DNA of 64,000 bases from CAWCQC01 sp963819905 (GCA_963819905.1 CAWFXP010000012.1:1-64000), one strand, 5' to 3'. Positions 52,968 through 61,040 are shown, counted from the stretch's first letter. Translations and numbers: made by a program. The notes: generated by a model not told the origin, from the letters alone.

Positions 52968-53339
52968 ATGACGCTGGAAGCGCCTGTTTTCCAGGCATAT
53001 TGTGGCGCCGATACCCCGAGATTCGCGAACGATGCCGAGCTTGAGTGCGCCAAGATCCTCGACTTCTACGGCGTCCCCTGGGAGTACGAGCCGCGTACCT
53101 TCATCCTCGAGGCGGACGAGGACGGGCGGGTCCTCGAAGCGATCACCCCGGACTTCTACCTGCCGGAGCAGGACCTCTACGTCGAGCTGACGATCATGAA
53201 GCAGTCCCTCGTGACGCGGAAAAACCGCAAGCTGCGCAAGCTCCGGGAGCGCTACCCGGATGTCAAGGTCAAGCTCTTCTACCGGCGCGACTTCGAGCGT
53301 CTGGCCCAGAAATACGGTCTCCACAGCCACACGGACTAG
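52968..53339 (+). CDS. PD-(D/E)XK-like small nuclease-fold protein
   Basis: A 123-aa protein: DAELECAKILDFYGVPWEYEPRTFIL, then TPDFYLPEQDLYVELTIMK and a basic C-terminus (TRKNRKLRKLRERYPDVKVKLFYRRDFERL). The Asp in PDFYLP and Glu in YVEL with a following Lys fit a restriction-endonuclease-like core. ATG 52968 is used; TATCCT lies 9 bp upstream. The next gene begins right after it. Possible roles include DNA repair or processing; not confirmed. Confidence 0.72.
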   Translation: MTLEAPVFQAYCGADTPRFANDAELECAKILDFYGVPWEYEPRTFILEADEDGRVLEAITPDFYLPEQDLYVELTIMKQSLVTRKNRKLRKLRERYPDVKVKLFYRRDFERLAQKYGLHSHTD

Positions 53340-53374
53340 GGGACGTCGCCGATCCGCGCATCGGTGACGTCTAC

Positions 53375-53887
53375 TTGTCGCGGGCGGACATCGCCGCGCG
53401 CGTGGACGAGCTCGGTTCGCAGATCGCCGCCGACTACGACGATCGGGACCTGGTGCTCGTCTCGGTCTTGCGCGGCGCGTTCATCTTCGTGGCGGATCTG
53501 TCGCGGGCGATGGCTCTCCCCCACTCGCTCGAGTTCGTCGCCCTGGCCGGCTACAGCGGCGCGCTCGGCGGCCACTCGACGGTTCGTCTGATCAAGGACC
53601 TCGACTCGGCGATCGGAGGGCGGGACGTGCTCATCGCGGAGGACGTCGTCGACACCGGCTTGACGCTCAACTACCTCGTCGCGACGCTCGCGCTGCGGAG
53701 CCCCCGCGACATCGCCGTCTGCACCCTGCTCGACCGTCCGTACCGGCGGCTCGTCGACGACCTGCCCATCCGGTACGTCGGTTTCACGGTGCCGGACGAG
53801 TTCTTCGTCGGGTACGGCTTCGATCTCGACCAGCGCTACCGCGGCCTGCCCGACCTCCGGGTCGTTCGCCTCGACGACGCCGCCTGA
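53375..53887 (+). CDS. hpt: Hypoxanthine (purine) phosphoribosyltransferase
   Basis: Purine salvage enzyme: VLVSVLRGAFIFVADLSRAM, the PRPP loop LIAEDVVDTGLTLNYL, and IRYVGFTVPDEFFVGYGFDLDQRYRGLPDL are typical Hpt motifs. No ATG or GTG lies at the expected start; TTG 53375 (LSRADIAARVDEL) gives 170 aa, while homologous residues (IGDVYLS) extend upstream in frame, so the start is uncertain. It directly follows the nuclease-like gene and is probably co-transcribed. Confidence 0.87.
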   Translation: MSRADIAARVDELGSQIAADYDDRDLVLVSVLRGAFIFVADLSRAMALPHSLEFVALAGYSGALGGHSTVRLIKDLDSAIGGRDVLIAEDVVDTGLTLNYLVATLALRSPRDIAVCTLLDRPYRRLVDDLPIRYVGFTVPDEFFVGYGFDLDQRYRGLPDLRVVRLDDAA

Positions 53888-53898
53888 GGGCGTCCGCG

Positions 53899-54285
53899 CT
53901 ACCGCCGCGTGTCCTCGCGGTCGGCGACCGGCTCGCGCTCGACGGGAGCGTCCTCGGGAGAGGTGCCGGGCACGTCCGCGCCTTTCGGCTCCGCGCCGTC
54001 CGGCTCGAGCGCCCTGATCGCGGCGGCCGCCTCCTGTCTGAGCGGGCCGACGAGCTCCCGGTAGTCGGCGTCGGAGATCTTCCCAGTGCGGTGGTCGAAC
54101 TCGAGCTCCTTGAGCGCGGCGAGCGCCCGGTCGCGCTCGTCGAGCCTGCGGGCGCGCTCGAGCGTCTCGTCGTCCGCGGACGCCTCAGTCGCACCGGCCT
54201 GCGGCTTGCGGAGAAAGGGGCGTGCGACGAGAAGCACTGCCGCCGCCGCCAGGAGCGCGGCCAGGATGATCGCGGCGACGGTCAC
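53899..54285 (-). CDS. CcmI-like cytochrome c biogenesis protein
   Basis: A 128-aa protein: one N-terminal membrane helix (AAIILAALLAAAAVLLVARPFL), then the motif ALKELEFDHRTGKISDADYREL typical of CcmI/CycH N-domains, and an acidic/Pro-rich tail. It lacks the large TPR part of classical CcmI. GTG 54285 starts 4 bp after the ccmF stop, placing it in the ccm operon. No ccmH or ccmG is seen in the window. Confidence 0.75.
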   Translation of the reverse strand: MTVAAIILAALLAAAAVLLVARPFLRKPQAGATEASADDETLERARRLDERDRALAALKELEFDHRTGKISDADYRELVGPLRQEAAAAIRALEPDGAEPKGADVPGTSPEDAPVEREPVADREDTRR

Positions 54286-54289
54286 GGGG

Positions 54290-56275
54290 CTAGGAGGGCG
54301 CCATCGCGAACCGCCGCGCGAGGCGGCGCTGCTCGCGCGCGTCCGGCCACATCGCGACGAGCGACCCGACGAGGAAGACGATGCCGCCGATCCAGATGAG
54401 GTTCACGAGCGGGTTCGTGAGCGCCTTCAGCCAGACCGTCCCGTCGTCGTTGAAGCGGTCGGCGATCACGAACAGGTCTTCGGCCCGCGGCCAGTCGGTC
54501 CGGATCGCCACCTCGTTCGAGACCGGCTGGTCGCCCTCGAGATAGCGGTTCTTCCCGGCCGCGATCCGCCCGAGGTCGTCACTGCCCCGCGAGACGTCGA
54601 TCTGCGCGCGGAGCTCCGTCCGGTTTGCGACCCGCTCCGTCGTCGAGCCCGCGTACGTCAGGGTGTAGTCGCCCGCCCGCATCGACTCCCCCGGCCCGAG
54701 CTTGCGGATCGACTCGGTGCCGAAGGCGCCGATGCCGACCGCGCCGATCATGAGAAGCGCGATCGAGGCATGAACGATGTAGCCGCCGTAGCGGCGGCGG
54801 TTCCGAGCGACGAGCGACCCGAACGCGGCCGGCCAGGTGTTCTCGCCGAGCCCCTTCCGCGCCCGGGTGCCGCGCGCGAACTCGAGCACGATCGCCGCGA
54901 GGACGAACGCCGCGAAGGTGTAAGCGACGAGGCCGAGCACGCTCGAGCCGGCCCCAACGAGCGTCAGGACGATGCCGCAGGCGAGAGCGGCCGCCGCCGG
55001 CCAGACGACGCTCGAGGCGAGCTGGCGGAGCGACGCGCGGCGCCAGGCAACGAGCGGCCCGATTCCCATCAGCAGGACGAGCGGCAGGCCGAAGACGATC
55101 CCGAAGAAGTCGAAGTACGGCGCTCCGACCGTCGAAGCGACACCGCGGACCGCCTCGGACACGATCGGGTAGGCGACGCCCCAGAGGATCGTCAGAGCGA
55201 AGGCGACGAGGAAGAGGTTGTTGTAGAGGAAGGCGGCCTCGCGCGAGACCAGGGATTCCATCTTCGTGCGCGAGCGGAGGATGGGCAGGCGGACGAGAAT
55301 CAGGGCGATCGAGCCGATCGCGATCACGGCGATGAACGCGAGGAACCAGGCCCCGATCGGCGACTGCGAGAAGCTGTGGATCGAGTTGATGACGCCGCTG
55401 CGCGTGAGAAACGTGCCGAAGATCGACAGACCGAACGCGAGCGCGACGAGCACCACGTTCCAGACCCGGAGCATGTCCTTCTTCTCCTGCACCATCACCG
55501 AGTGGAGGAACGCCGTCGCCACGAGCCACGGGATCAGCGCGGCGTTCTCGACCGGGTCCCATGCGTACCAACCGCCCCAGCCGACCTCCTCGTACGCCCA
55601 TTTCGCGCCGAGCAGGATGCCGATTCCCAGGAACGTCCAGGCGGCGAGCGTCCAGCGCCGCGTCGCGACGATCCAGCGCTCGTCGGCGCGCCTCGAGGCG
55701 AGCGCGGCCATCGCGAAGGCAAAGGGGATGGTCAGGCCGACGTAGCCGAGATAGAGCATCGGCGGATGGATGGCCATGTACGGGTTCTGGAGGCTCGGGT
55801 TGAGCCCCGTTCCCTCGACCGGCGCGACCTGCGTCTCGAAGGGGCTCGAGACGAACACGAGCACGAGACAGAAGTACGCTGCCACCGCCGCGACGATCGG
55901 GACCGTCCACGGCAGGACCTCCGCGACCAGCCTGCGGTTGAGCAGGACGGCGGCCGATCCGAGCCCGGTGAGGATCAGGACCCAGAAGAGGAGTGAGCCT
56001 TCCTGGCCGCTCCACAGGGCCGTGAACGCGTAGCGCGGCGGAAGGTCACGGCTCGAATGGTCGGCGACGTAGGTGAACGACAGGTCGTCGCTGAGAAACG
56101 CGCCGAGCAGGACGGCGGTTGCCGTCAGGCAGGCGACGAACGAGGCGACGAGCGCGTTCCGGGCCGAGTCGGCGAGGCGGCGCCGTCCGCGATAGGCCGC
56201 GTAGCCGCCGGCGAGGACGGCGTACGCCGCGAGCCCGAGCGCGACGACGAGCGCGGCGCGACCGAGCCCGGGCAC
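54290..56275 (-). CDS. ccmF: Cytochrome c haem lyase subunit CcmF
   Basis: Polytopic haem-handling protein of the system I cytochrome c maturation pathway. 661 aa with about fifteen membrane helices and the tryptophan-rich WWD motif (WGGWYAWDPVENAALIPWL), plus FALVMAMLYLGYVG-type His-containing segments (AIHPPMLYLGYVGL). The GTG start (56273-56275) directly touches the 180-bp repeat element. Between ccmE and ccmI-like genes on the same strand. Intact. Confidence 0.94.
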   Translation of the reverse strand: MPGLGRAALVVALGLAAYAVLAGGYAAYRGRRRLADSARNALVASFVACLTATAVLLGAFLSDDLSFTYVADHSSRDLPPRYAFTALWSGQEGSLLFWVLILTGLGSAAVLLNRRLVAEVLPWTVPIVAAVAAYFCLVLVFVSSPFETQVAPVEGTGLNPSLQNPYMAIHPPMLYLGYVGLTIPFAFAMAALASRRADERWIVATRRWTLAAWTFLGIGILLGAKWAYEEVGWGGWYAWDPVENAALIPWLVATAFLHSVMVQEKKDMLRVWNVVLVALAFGLSIFGTFLTRSGVINSIHSFSQSPIGAWFLAFIAVIAIGSIALILVRLPILRSRTKMESLVSREAAFLYNNLFLVAFALTILWGVAYPIVSEAVRGVASTVGAPYFDFFGIVFGLPLVLLMGIGPLVAWRRASLRQLASSVVWPAAAALACGIVLTLVGAGSSVLGLVAYTFAAFVLAAIVLEFARGTRARKGLGENTWPAAFGSLVARNRRRYGGYIVHASIALLMIGAVGIGAFGTESIRKLGPGESMRAGDYTLTYAGSTTERVANRTELRAQIDVSRGSDDLGRIAAGKNRYLEGDQPVSNEVAIRTDWPRAEDLFVIADRFNDDGTVWLKALTNPLVNLIWIGGIVFLVGSLVAMWPDAREQRRLARRFAMAPS

Positions 56276-56455
56276 CTAGATGGTTGGTCGGAAAGTGTGG
56301 TGGTGTCGGGGACATCCGAGACCGAGCATGAGGCCGTGATCGTCCGCAGCCGATAGCAGCGCTATCGGCGAGGACGAGCGGGGACTCAGGCGATGTGTCA
56401 CGGGTGTCATCCGGCGCCGCCACGGTTTCCGGTCAATTTCCGATCAATCATCTAG
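56276..56455. mobile_element. 180-bp MITE-like element, copy B
   Basis: Second copy of the element at 41763-41942, same orientation, one base different. Left end CTAG at 56276-56279 abuts the ccmF start codon; right end CTAG at 56452-56455 provides the TAG that ends ccmE. The internal 9-bp hairpin is conserved. The element therefore fills the whole ccmE-ccmF gap and will be transcribed with the operon. Confidence 0.8.
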
Positions 56456-56874
56456 CTGGGCGCGGCCGGCTCGGTGCTCGACTTCGGCGCGTACTTCGAC
56501 GGGCACTTCGTCACGAGCGAGTCGGGCTTGCCGACGAACGTCCCGCCCTGGAGCTCCCCCTGCAGGAAGATGTGCCGTCCGGCCCTGAAGAGGTCGGGGA
56601 CGGAGCCCGTGTACACGACCGTCACCTGCTGCTTGCCGTCGAAGTCCTTGAGCCTGAAGCGAACCGGCTCGTCCCGCCCGTCGCCGGTGACCGGGCCGAT
56701 GACGACGCCCGCGAGCTGCACTTCCTTCCCGGCGTAGTCGCCTGCGACGAGTTGGCTCGGCCGCAGCGACTCGGTGGCGCCGCCGGCGAAACTCGTGTAG
56801 AGCAGGAAGACAGCCAGGACGACCGCAACCGTGAGAGCGACCATCAGCCGCACGGGGACGCGCCTCTGTGCCAC
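56452..56874 (-). CDS. ccmE: Cytochrome c-type biogenesis protein CcmE (Cys variant)
   Basis: Periplasmic haem chaperone, 140 aa: an N-terminal anchor (LMVALTVAVVLAVFLLYTS), an OB-fold domain (EVQLAGVVIG, FRLKDFDGKQQVTVVYTGSVPDLF, GELQGGTFVG). The usual haem-binding HxxxY is replaced by CPSKY (Cys124, Tyr128), the CxxxY form known from some archaea and sulfate reducers. The stop codon lies in the repeat element. GTG start 56874. Confidence 0.92.
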   Translation of the reverse strand: MAQRRVPVRLMVALTVAVVLAVFLLYTSFAGGATESLRPSQLVAGDYAGKEVQLAGVVIGPVTGDGRDEPVRFRLKDFDGKQQVTVVYTGSVPDLFRAGRHIFLQGELQGGTFVGKPDSLVTKCPSKYAPKSSTEPAAPS

Positions 56875-56914
56875 CCCCGGATTCTAGCCCTGGGCTCCGG
56901 GCGGTGAGCCGGTT

Positions 56915-57151
56915 CTAGGTCGCGCGCGAGGGCCGGCGATCGGGCACGACGTAGCCGTGGTCGCGGCAGAGACTGCCCGGCTCGTCCTCGGTCAACGCGT
57001 CGCAGTAGCCCTTGCCGTAGGCCGCCCGCATCAGGGCGGCGACGACGTCGATGCTCCACTCGTCCACCTCGGACGCCTCCGACCAGAGGTCGGCCAGGCG
57101 GAGATCGATGTCGAGCTCGAGCAGCTCGATGCGGGAGGGCCGCCGTGGCAT
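56915..57151 (-). CDS. Small hypothetical protein
   Basis: A 78-aa protein from ATG 57151. Contains a helical, acidic N-terminus (LLELDIDLRLADLWSEASEVDEW), then MRAAYGKGYCDALTEDEPGSLCRDHGY with two cysteines and a His. No domain recognised. Divergent from the isomerase gene. High third-position GC supports coding. Confidence 0.6.
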   Translation of the reverse strand: MPRRPSRIELLELDIDLRLADLWSEASEVDEWSIDVVAALMRAAYGKGYCDALTEDEPGSLCRDHGYVVPDRRPSRAT

Positions 57152-57230
57152 GGCCAGACCGTAGCGCGGGGGTCGGACGGATTCGAGGCGCGGTGAGAGG
57201 GCCTCGGCGGGCCGCGCGAGGCCGCCGCAT

Positions 57231-58067
57231 ATGATCGCCGACAGGATGGGAACGATACGAGTCGGCCCGGCGCGCCTCCCCGACCGCGAGTCGCCCGACG
57301 CTGCGATCGACGTCCTGGTCGAACGAGGCTACGACGCCTGTGAGATCGACTTCGAGAGCGGGTTCTGGATGGAGAAGCCCTTCGCCGCCCGCCTCGGCGA
57401 AGTCGCCTCCGAGCGAGACGTCGCGCTCTCTGTCCATGCTCCTCTGGCCGCGTTCCTCGGGCACGTGGAGCGCGAGGCGAAGTACCGGCGCGCGATGGGC
57501 ATGCTCGACCACACGGCCGGGATCGCCCAGGCCTGCGGCGCCGAGGTCGTCGTCTTCCACCCCGGTTTCCTGCTGGGCCGCGACCGCGAGCAGGCGCTCG
57601 CCGACGTCGTCGAGCAGCTGGGGGAGCTCCGGGCCCGCCTCGAGGCGAAGGAGCGCGTCGTGCCCTTCGGGATCGAGGTGATGGGGCGGGTACGTGAGCT
57701 GGGGAGCGCCGACGACGTCTTCGAGGTCGCGCGACGCACCGGCTGGATCCGCCCGGTGATCGATTTCGCGCACCTGCACGCGGTGAGCGACGGCGCCTAC
57801 ACCGATGCCGCCGCCTTCGCGCCGATGCTCGCCGCCGCGGACGAGCTGCTGCCGCCGGGTGCGCCGTTCCACATCCACTTCTCCGACATCGCGTTCGCGA
57901 ATCGCAACGAGACGAAGCATCTTCGCTACGGGGAGGGCACGCTGAGCGCCGAGCCGCTCCGGGAGGCCCTGGCCGCCCTCTCCCGCCCGGCAACCGTGAT
58001 CAGCGAGTCGCCGGACGAGCAGAGCCACCAGGCAATCCGCTCCGTCCTCTCCGCGGGCGCAGCCTGA
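57231..58067 (+). CDS. AP endonuclease family 2 / sugar phosphate isomerase-like TIM barrel protein
   Basis: A 278-aa protein of the Nfo-like TIM-barrel group. Metal-ligand positions are visible: SVHAPLAAFLG, VVVFHPGFLLG, GIEVMGR (Glu), VIDFAHLHAV (Asp/His), FHIHFSDI and ISESP (Glu). This resembles endonuclease IV in metal layout and could be a genuine AP endonuclease or an isomerase. ATG 57231 is used; ATG 57246 (MGTIRVGPARLP) is a good alternative with TATGAT 10 bp upstream. Confidence 0.8.
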   Translation: MIADRMGTIRVGPARLPDRESPDAAIDVLVERGYDACEIDFESGFWMEKPFAARLGEVASERDVALSVHAPLAAFLGHVEREAKYRRAMGMLDHTAGIAQACGAEVVVFHPGFLLGRDREQALADVVEQLGELRARLEAKERVVPFGIEVMGRVRELGSADDVFEVARRTGWIRPVIDFAHLHAVSDGAYTDAAAFAPMLAAADELLPPGAPFHIHFSDIAFANRNETKHLRYGEGTLSAEPLREALAALSRPATVISESPDEQSHQAIRSVLSAGAA

Positions 58068-58186
58068 CGTCGCTTCGGCCGGCTCGAGGACCGCCGCCGA
58101 GGTTTGCCACCGTCACCGGCCGGGTACCGCGTTCCCCGGAATCACGCTGAAGGCATCCACGCGCCGGTCGAGACTGGAGGTCACGA

Positions 58187-58699
58187 ATGAGCACCGTTCG
58201 CGCCGGAACAACAGGAATCCTCTCGGAGGAGAACGCAGCGAAGCGAGAGGAGATCGTCGAGCTCCTGACGCAGGCGTACTGGATGGAGATCGAGACGGTC
58301 ATGAACTACATCGCGAGCTCCGTCAACCCGGATGGAGTCCGCGCCCAGGAGGTCGTCGAGTCGCTCGAGAAGGACATCGAGGAGGAGCTCGGCCACGCAC
58401 GGCGCTTCGCCGAGCGGGTAAAGGAGCTGTACGGGGTCGTTCCGGGCTCGATGGACTTCAAGGCGGAGCAGCACGATCTCCAGCCTCCCGATCGGCAGAC
58501 GGACATCGTGCACGTGATCCGCGGCGTGATCGCCGCCGAGTCGGGCGCGATCGAGCACTACAACCGCATCATCGAGCTGACCGACGGCGTCGACTGGGTG
58601 ACGCAGGACATGGTGATCGACATCCTCCGCGACGAGGAGGGCCACCGCCGTCTCTTCGAGGGCTACCTGCGCGAGTACGAGGCGGAGGGCCTGGCCTGA
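58187..58699 (+). CDS. Ferritin-like / bacterioferritin-type diiron protein
   Basis: A 170-aa four-helix protein. Carboxylate and His ligands of a diiron centre sit in YWMEIETVMNY, EELGHARRFAE, AESGAIEHYNRI and DEEGHRRLFEG, the EXXH-type pairs of the ferritin-like superfamily. It may store or oxidise iron or bind other metals; true bacterioferritin haem Met is not evident. GGAGG lies just upstream of ATG 58187. Convergent with the glutaredoxin gene. Confidence 0.85.
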   Translation: MSTVRAGTTGILSEENAAKREEIVELLTQAYWMEIETVMNYIASSVNPDGVRAQEVVESLEKDIEEELGHARRFAERVKELYGVVPGSMDFKAEQHDLQPPDRQTDIVHVIRGVIAAESGAIEHYNRIIELTDGVDWVTQDMVIDILRDEEGHRRLFEGYLREYEAEGLA

Positions 58700-58734
58700 T
58701 CGACGAGAAGCGGGCCTGACCCGGGTCGGGTCGG

Positions 58735-59134
58735 CTACGGGACGACGCGGAAGGGGCTCGCCCCCTCGACGACGTCGACCACGCGTTCGGGCGCGCTGCC
58801 CCGCCAGCCCTCGCCCAGTCGACCATCGAGCCGTTGCTCGAGCTCCCCGGTCGCGTGGAGCTCTTCGACGATGTCGGCACCGCCGATCAGCTCTCCCTTG
58901 ACGAAGACCTGAGGGATCGTCGGCCAGCCCGAAACCGCCGTCAGCTCCTGACGGATCCGCGGGTCCGGGAAGGATGTCGACCGTCGTGACCGGTGCGCCC
59001 AGGGCGCGGAGCGCTTCGAGCGCGCGGCCGGAGTTCCCGCATGCGATGAAGCTCGGCGTGCCCTTCATGAACAGCACGACCGGCTCCGTCTCGATCACGT
59101 TCTCGATCCTGTCGCGAAGCTCGTTCTCGCTCAC
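58735..59134 (-). CDS. Monothiol glutaredoxin (Grx4/GrxD type), one frameshift
   Basis: Fe-S carrier: N-terminus RIENVIETEPVVLFMKGTPSFIACGNSGRALEAL read in parts, with CGNS at the active site instead of the usual CGFS. The frame breaks near 58967 inside CCC; the other frame continues WPTIPQVFVKGELIGGADIVEEL, the GSH-binding part, to a TAG at 58735-58737, giving about 133 aa with an extra C-terminal tail. GTG 59132-59134 directly follows the bolA stop. Confidence 0.85.
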
Positions 59135-59368
59135 CTACGCACTCCCTCTCGTCGTGATTCTCAATTCGTGGATCGTCCCGTCCGCGAGCGGTTGCTCCAG
59201 CGCTCCGTAGACGAGCCGGTGCTGGTCGACGAGCGGAAGCCCGTCGAAGGCCGGAGTCGCGACGACGACCTGGAAGTGATCGCCCGTCCCGGTCCGGTCG
59301 AGCACCGCGAGCTCGCGGGCGTCCGGGAAGGCCTCCCGGAGCAGGCTCTCGAGACGATGGGCCGCCAT
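59135..59368 (-). CDS. BolA-family protein
   Basis: A 77-aa protein: RLESLLREAFPDARELAVLDRTGTGDHFQVVVATPAFDGLPLVDQHRLVYGAL spans the BolA fold, with the conserved His in DQHRLVY. BolA proteins partner CGFS-type glutaredoxins in Fe-S or iron sensing; here the glutaredoxin gene follows with zero spacing. ATG 59368. Confidence 0.9.
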   Translation of the reverse strand: MAAHRLESLLREAFPDARELAVLDRTGTGDHFQVVVATPAFDGLPLVDQHRLVYGALEQPLADGTIHELRITTRGSA

Positions 59369-59406
59369 CGCAACATCATGCCTGTCGGGAAGGAGGCTGG
59401 GAGCCG

Positions 59407-59748
59407 CTACGCGGCGGGAGCCGGTGCGGCCACCTCGACGGCGCGGACGAGTGCCCGCTCGAGATCGAGCAGCGAGAACGGCTTCAGGAGGTAGGCGACG
59501 GGCTCCAGGGCACGCGCCTCGTGGGACGCGGGCCGCGTGCTGACGCAGACGATCGCCGCCCCGTGCGAGTCCCGCGCGGCCTCAGCGACCGCAAGGGAGA
59601 CCGGATCGGCCGGCTCGACCAGCACGACGTCGGCTCGGCCCGCGGTAAGGTCACCCCGGACGACCGCCTCGTGCCCGAGTCGCTGGGCGATCCGGACGAG
59701 CAGGTCGCGCACTTCCGGGTGAGGCTCGGCGATCAAGATCTGTGCCAT
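59407..59748 (-). CDS. Stand-alone receiver-domain protein lacking the phospho-acceptor Asp
   Basis: A 113-aa single-domain receiver: AQILIAEPHPEVRDLLVRIA, then VVLVEPADP where the phospho-acceptor Asp is Glu45, and LLKPFSLLDLERAL with the normal Lys. Acidic-pocket residues are also changed (AEPH). Glu at this position can mimic a phosphorylated state, so constitutive signalling is possible. ATG 59748; divergent from the response regulator at 59809 by 60 bp. Confidence 0.75.
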   Translation of the reverse strand: MAQILIAEPHPEVRDLLVRIAQRLGHEAVVRGDLTAGRADVVLVEPADPVSLAVAEAARDSHGAAIVCVSTRPASHEARALEPVAYLLKPFSLLDLERALVRAVEVAAPAPAA

Positions 59749-59808
59749 CGATTCCGATTCTCGTCCCGTGAGGGAGGGAATCGCGGGTGGTTCAGGTATG
59801 AAGCTGGT

Positions 59809-60519
59809 ATGAAGCAGCTTCGCGTGCTCGTCGTGGACGACGACCCCGACATCCGCCGCCTCGTCTGCGAGCTCTTCGGGCGTGCGGGGTACGCGACCTC
59901 GAACGCTCCCGACGGCCGCCTCGGCCTGCGGGTCTTCTACGAGGAGCAGCCCGACCTCGTCCTCCTCGACGTCGGCATGCCCGAGCTCGACGGCTGGCAT
60001 ACCCTCGAGCGGATCCGCGATCTCAGCGACGTCCCGGTCGTCATGCTCACGGCGCGGGCGAGCGAGCTCGAGAAGGTCCGGGGCCTCCAGGCGGGAGCCG
60101 ACGACTACGTCACGAAGCCGTTCGGCCGGCAGGAGCTTCTGGCCCGGGCACAGGCGCTTCTTCGGCGTGCCGAGGGACGCCGCGCAGAGGCGCCCGAGTC
60201 GTACGCCGATTCCGCGCTCGAGGTCGACTTCGCCCAGCGCCAGGTCGCCGTGGGCGGCGCGGAGATCTCCCTGACTCCGCTCGAGTTCAAGCTCCTCGGC
60301 GCCTTCGTCCGCCACCCGAACCAGGTGCTGACGCAGGAGCAGCTGCTCGAGCTGGTCTGGGGAGACGCGGGCAGCGCGTCGCGCGATCAGGTGAAGCTCT
60401 ACGTCGGGTACCTGCGCCGGAAGCTCGGCCCGGAGGGCGCCGGCCTGATCGAGACCGTCCGGGGTTTCGGCTACCGCTACCGAGCCCCATCGCTCGCCAG
60501 CCACACGTCGTCCCGCTAG
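59809..60519 (+). CDS. OmpR-family response regulator
   Basis: A 236-aa regulator with a canonical receiver (VVDDDPDIRRL, LVLLDVGMPE, YVTKPF) and winged-helix domain (LTPLEFKLLGAFVRHPNQVLTQEQLL; VKLYVGYLRRKLG; VRGFGYRY). ATG 59809 is the start; an upstream ATG at 59798 is in another frame. No kinase directly adjacent; the kinase at 61471 is paired with its own receiver gene. Confidence 0.93.
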   Translation: MKQLRVLVVDDDPDIRRLVCELFGRAGYATSNAPDGRLGLRVFYEEQPDLVLLDVGMPELDGWHTLERIRDLSDVPVVMLTARASELEKVRGLQAGADDYVTKPFGRQELLARAQALLRRAEGRRAEAPESYADSALEVDFAQRQVAVGGAEISLTPLEFKLLGAFVRHPNQVLTQEQLLELVWGDAGSASRDQVKLYVGYLRRKLGPEGAGLIETVRGFGYRYRAPSLASHTSSR

Positions 60520-60529
60520 GCGAGACGGC

Positions 60530-60553
60530 GGAGGCCGGGTCGCCCCGGCCTCC
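60530..60553 (+). terminator. Hairpin after the response regulator gene
   Basis: A perfect 9-bp stem (60530-60538 with 60545-60553) and 6-base loop, 10 bp after the stop at 60519. No T-run follows, but strong GC stems without a T-run are common terminators in such genomes. Confidence 0.5.
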
Positions 60554-60580
60554 AGGTCCGTGCAACGTGCTTCGCGCCGG

Positions 60581-60778
60581 CTACGGGTTGCTCCGGGGCG
60601 TCTTGCCCAGGCCGAATGCGCCGCGCAGCACGTCCGGATCGACGGCGCCGGCGAGCCAGCTCCTCTCGACGCGCGAGCCGTCGCCGAGCGAGGCGGCGAC
60701 CTTGGGCCCCGGCTCGCTCTGGTGTTCGTCATTGGCCTCGAACGGCCGGAAAGACCACCTGAGGGACATTGCGGTCAT
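60581..60778 (-). CDS. Small hypothetical protein
   Basis: A 65-aa frame from ATG 60778 with strongly biased third-position GC (almost all codons end in G or C), containing SLRWSFRPFEANDEHQSEP, SRVERSWLAGAVDPDVLRGAFGLG. The region is flanked by hairpins at 60530-60553 and 60952-60980. No family recognised; coding status is inference from codon bias. A longer frame to 60916 is less likely. Confidence 0.45.
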   Translation of the reverse strand: MTAMSLRWSFRPFEANDEHQSEPGPKVAASLGDGSRVERSWLAGAVDPDVLRGAFGLGKTPRSNP

Positions 60779-60940
60779 CTCTTCGTCCTCCTCGTGCGAT
60801 TGCGAAACGTGGTCGTTTCGCCTGCTGGAAGGATCGCCGTTGCCGATGCGTACGACGATCGTGCTGCCACCCGTCGGCGGCGGTGCTGGCCCCCGTCTGG
60901 GCTTCGGGGTAGCCACACCATGAGGGCCCGCGCCCCGCGC

Positions 60941-60980
60941 GGAGAAAAGCCGGGACCCCGCTCTGGCTTTGCGGGGCCCC
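60941..60980 (-). terminator. Terminator of the kinase-receiver operon
   Basis: On the minus strand a stem (60971-60976 with 60956-60961, extended past one mismatch by 60978-60980 with 60952-60954) is followed by GGCTTTTCT. It lies about 60 bp past the stop of the receiver gene at 61041. The segments 60946-60951 and 60965-60970 can pair with each other instead, a possible alternative fold. Confidence 0.6.
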
Positions 60981-61040
60981 GTACTGGCCGCAGTCTCGGG
61001 ACGTTCAGTGTAGCGAATCGTGAGGTTCGTTACGAGCGCG

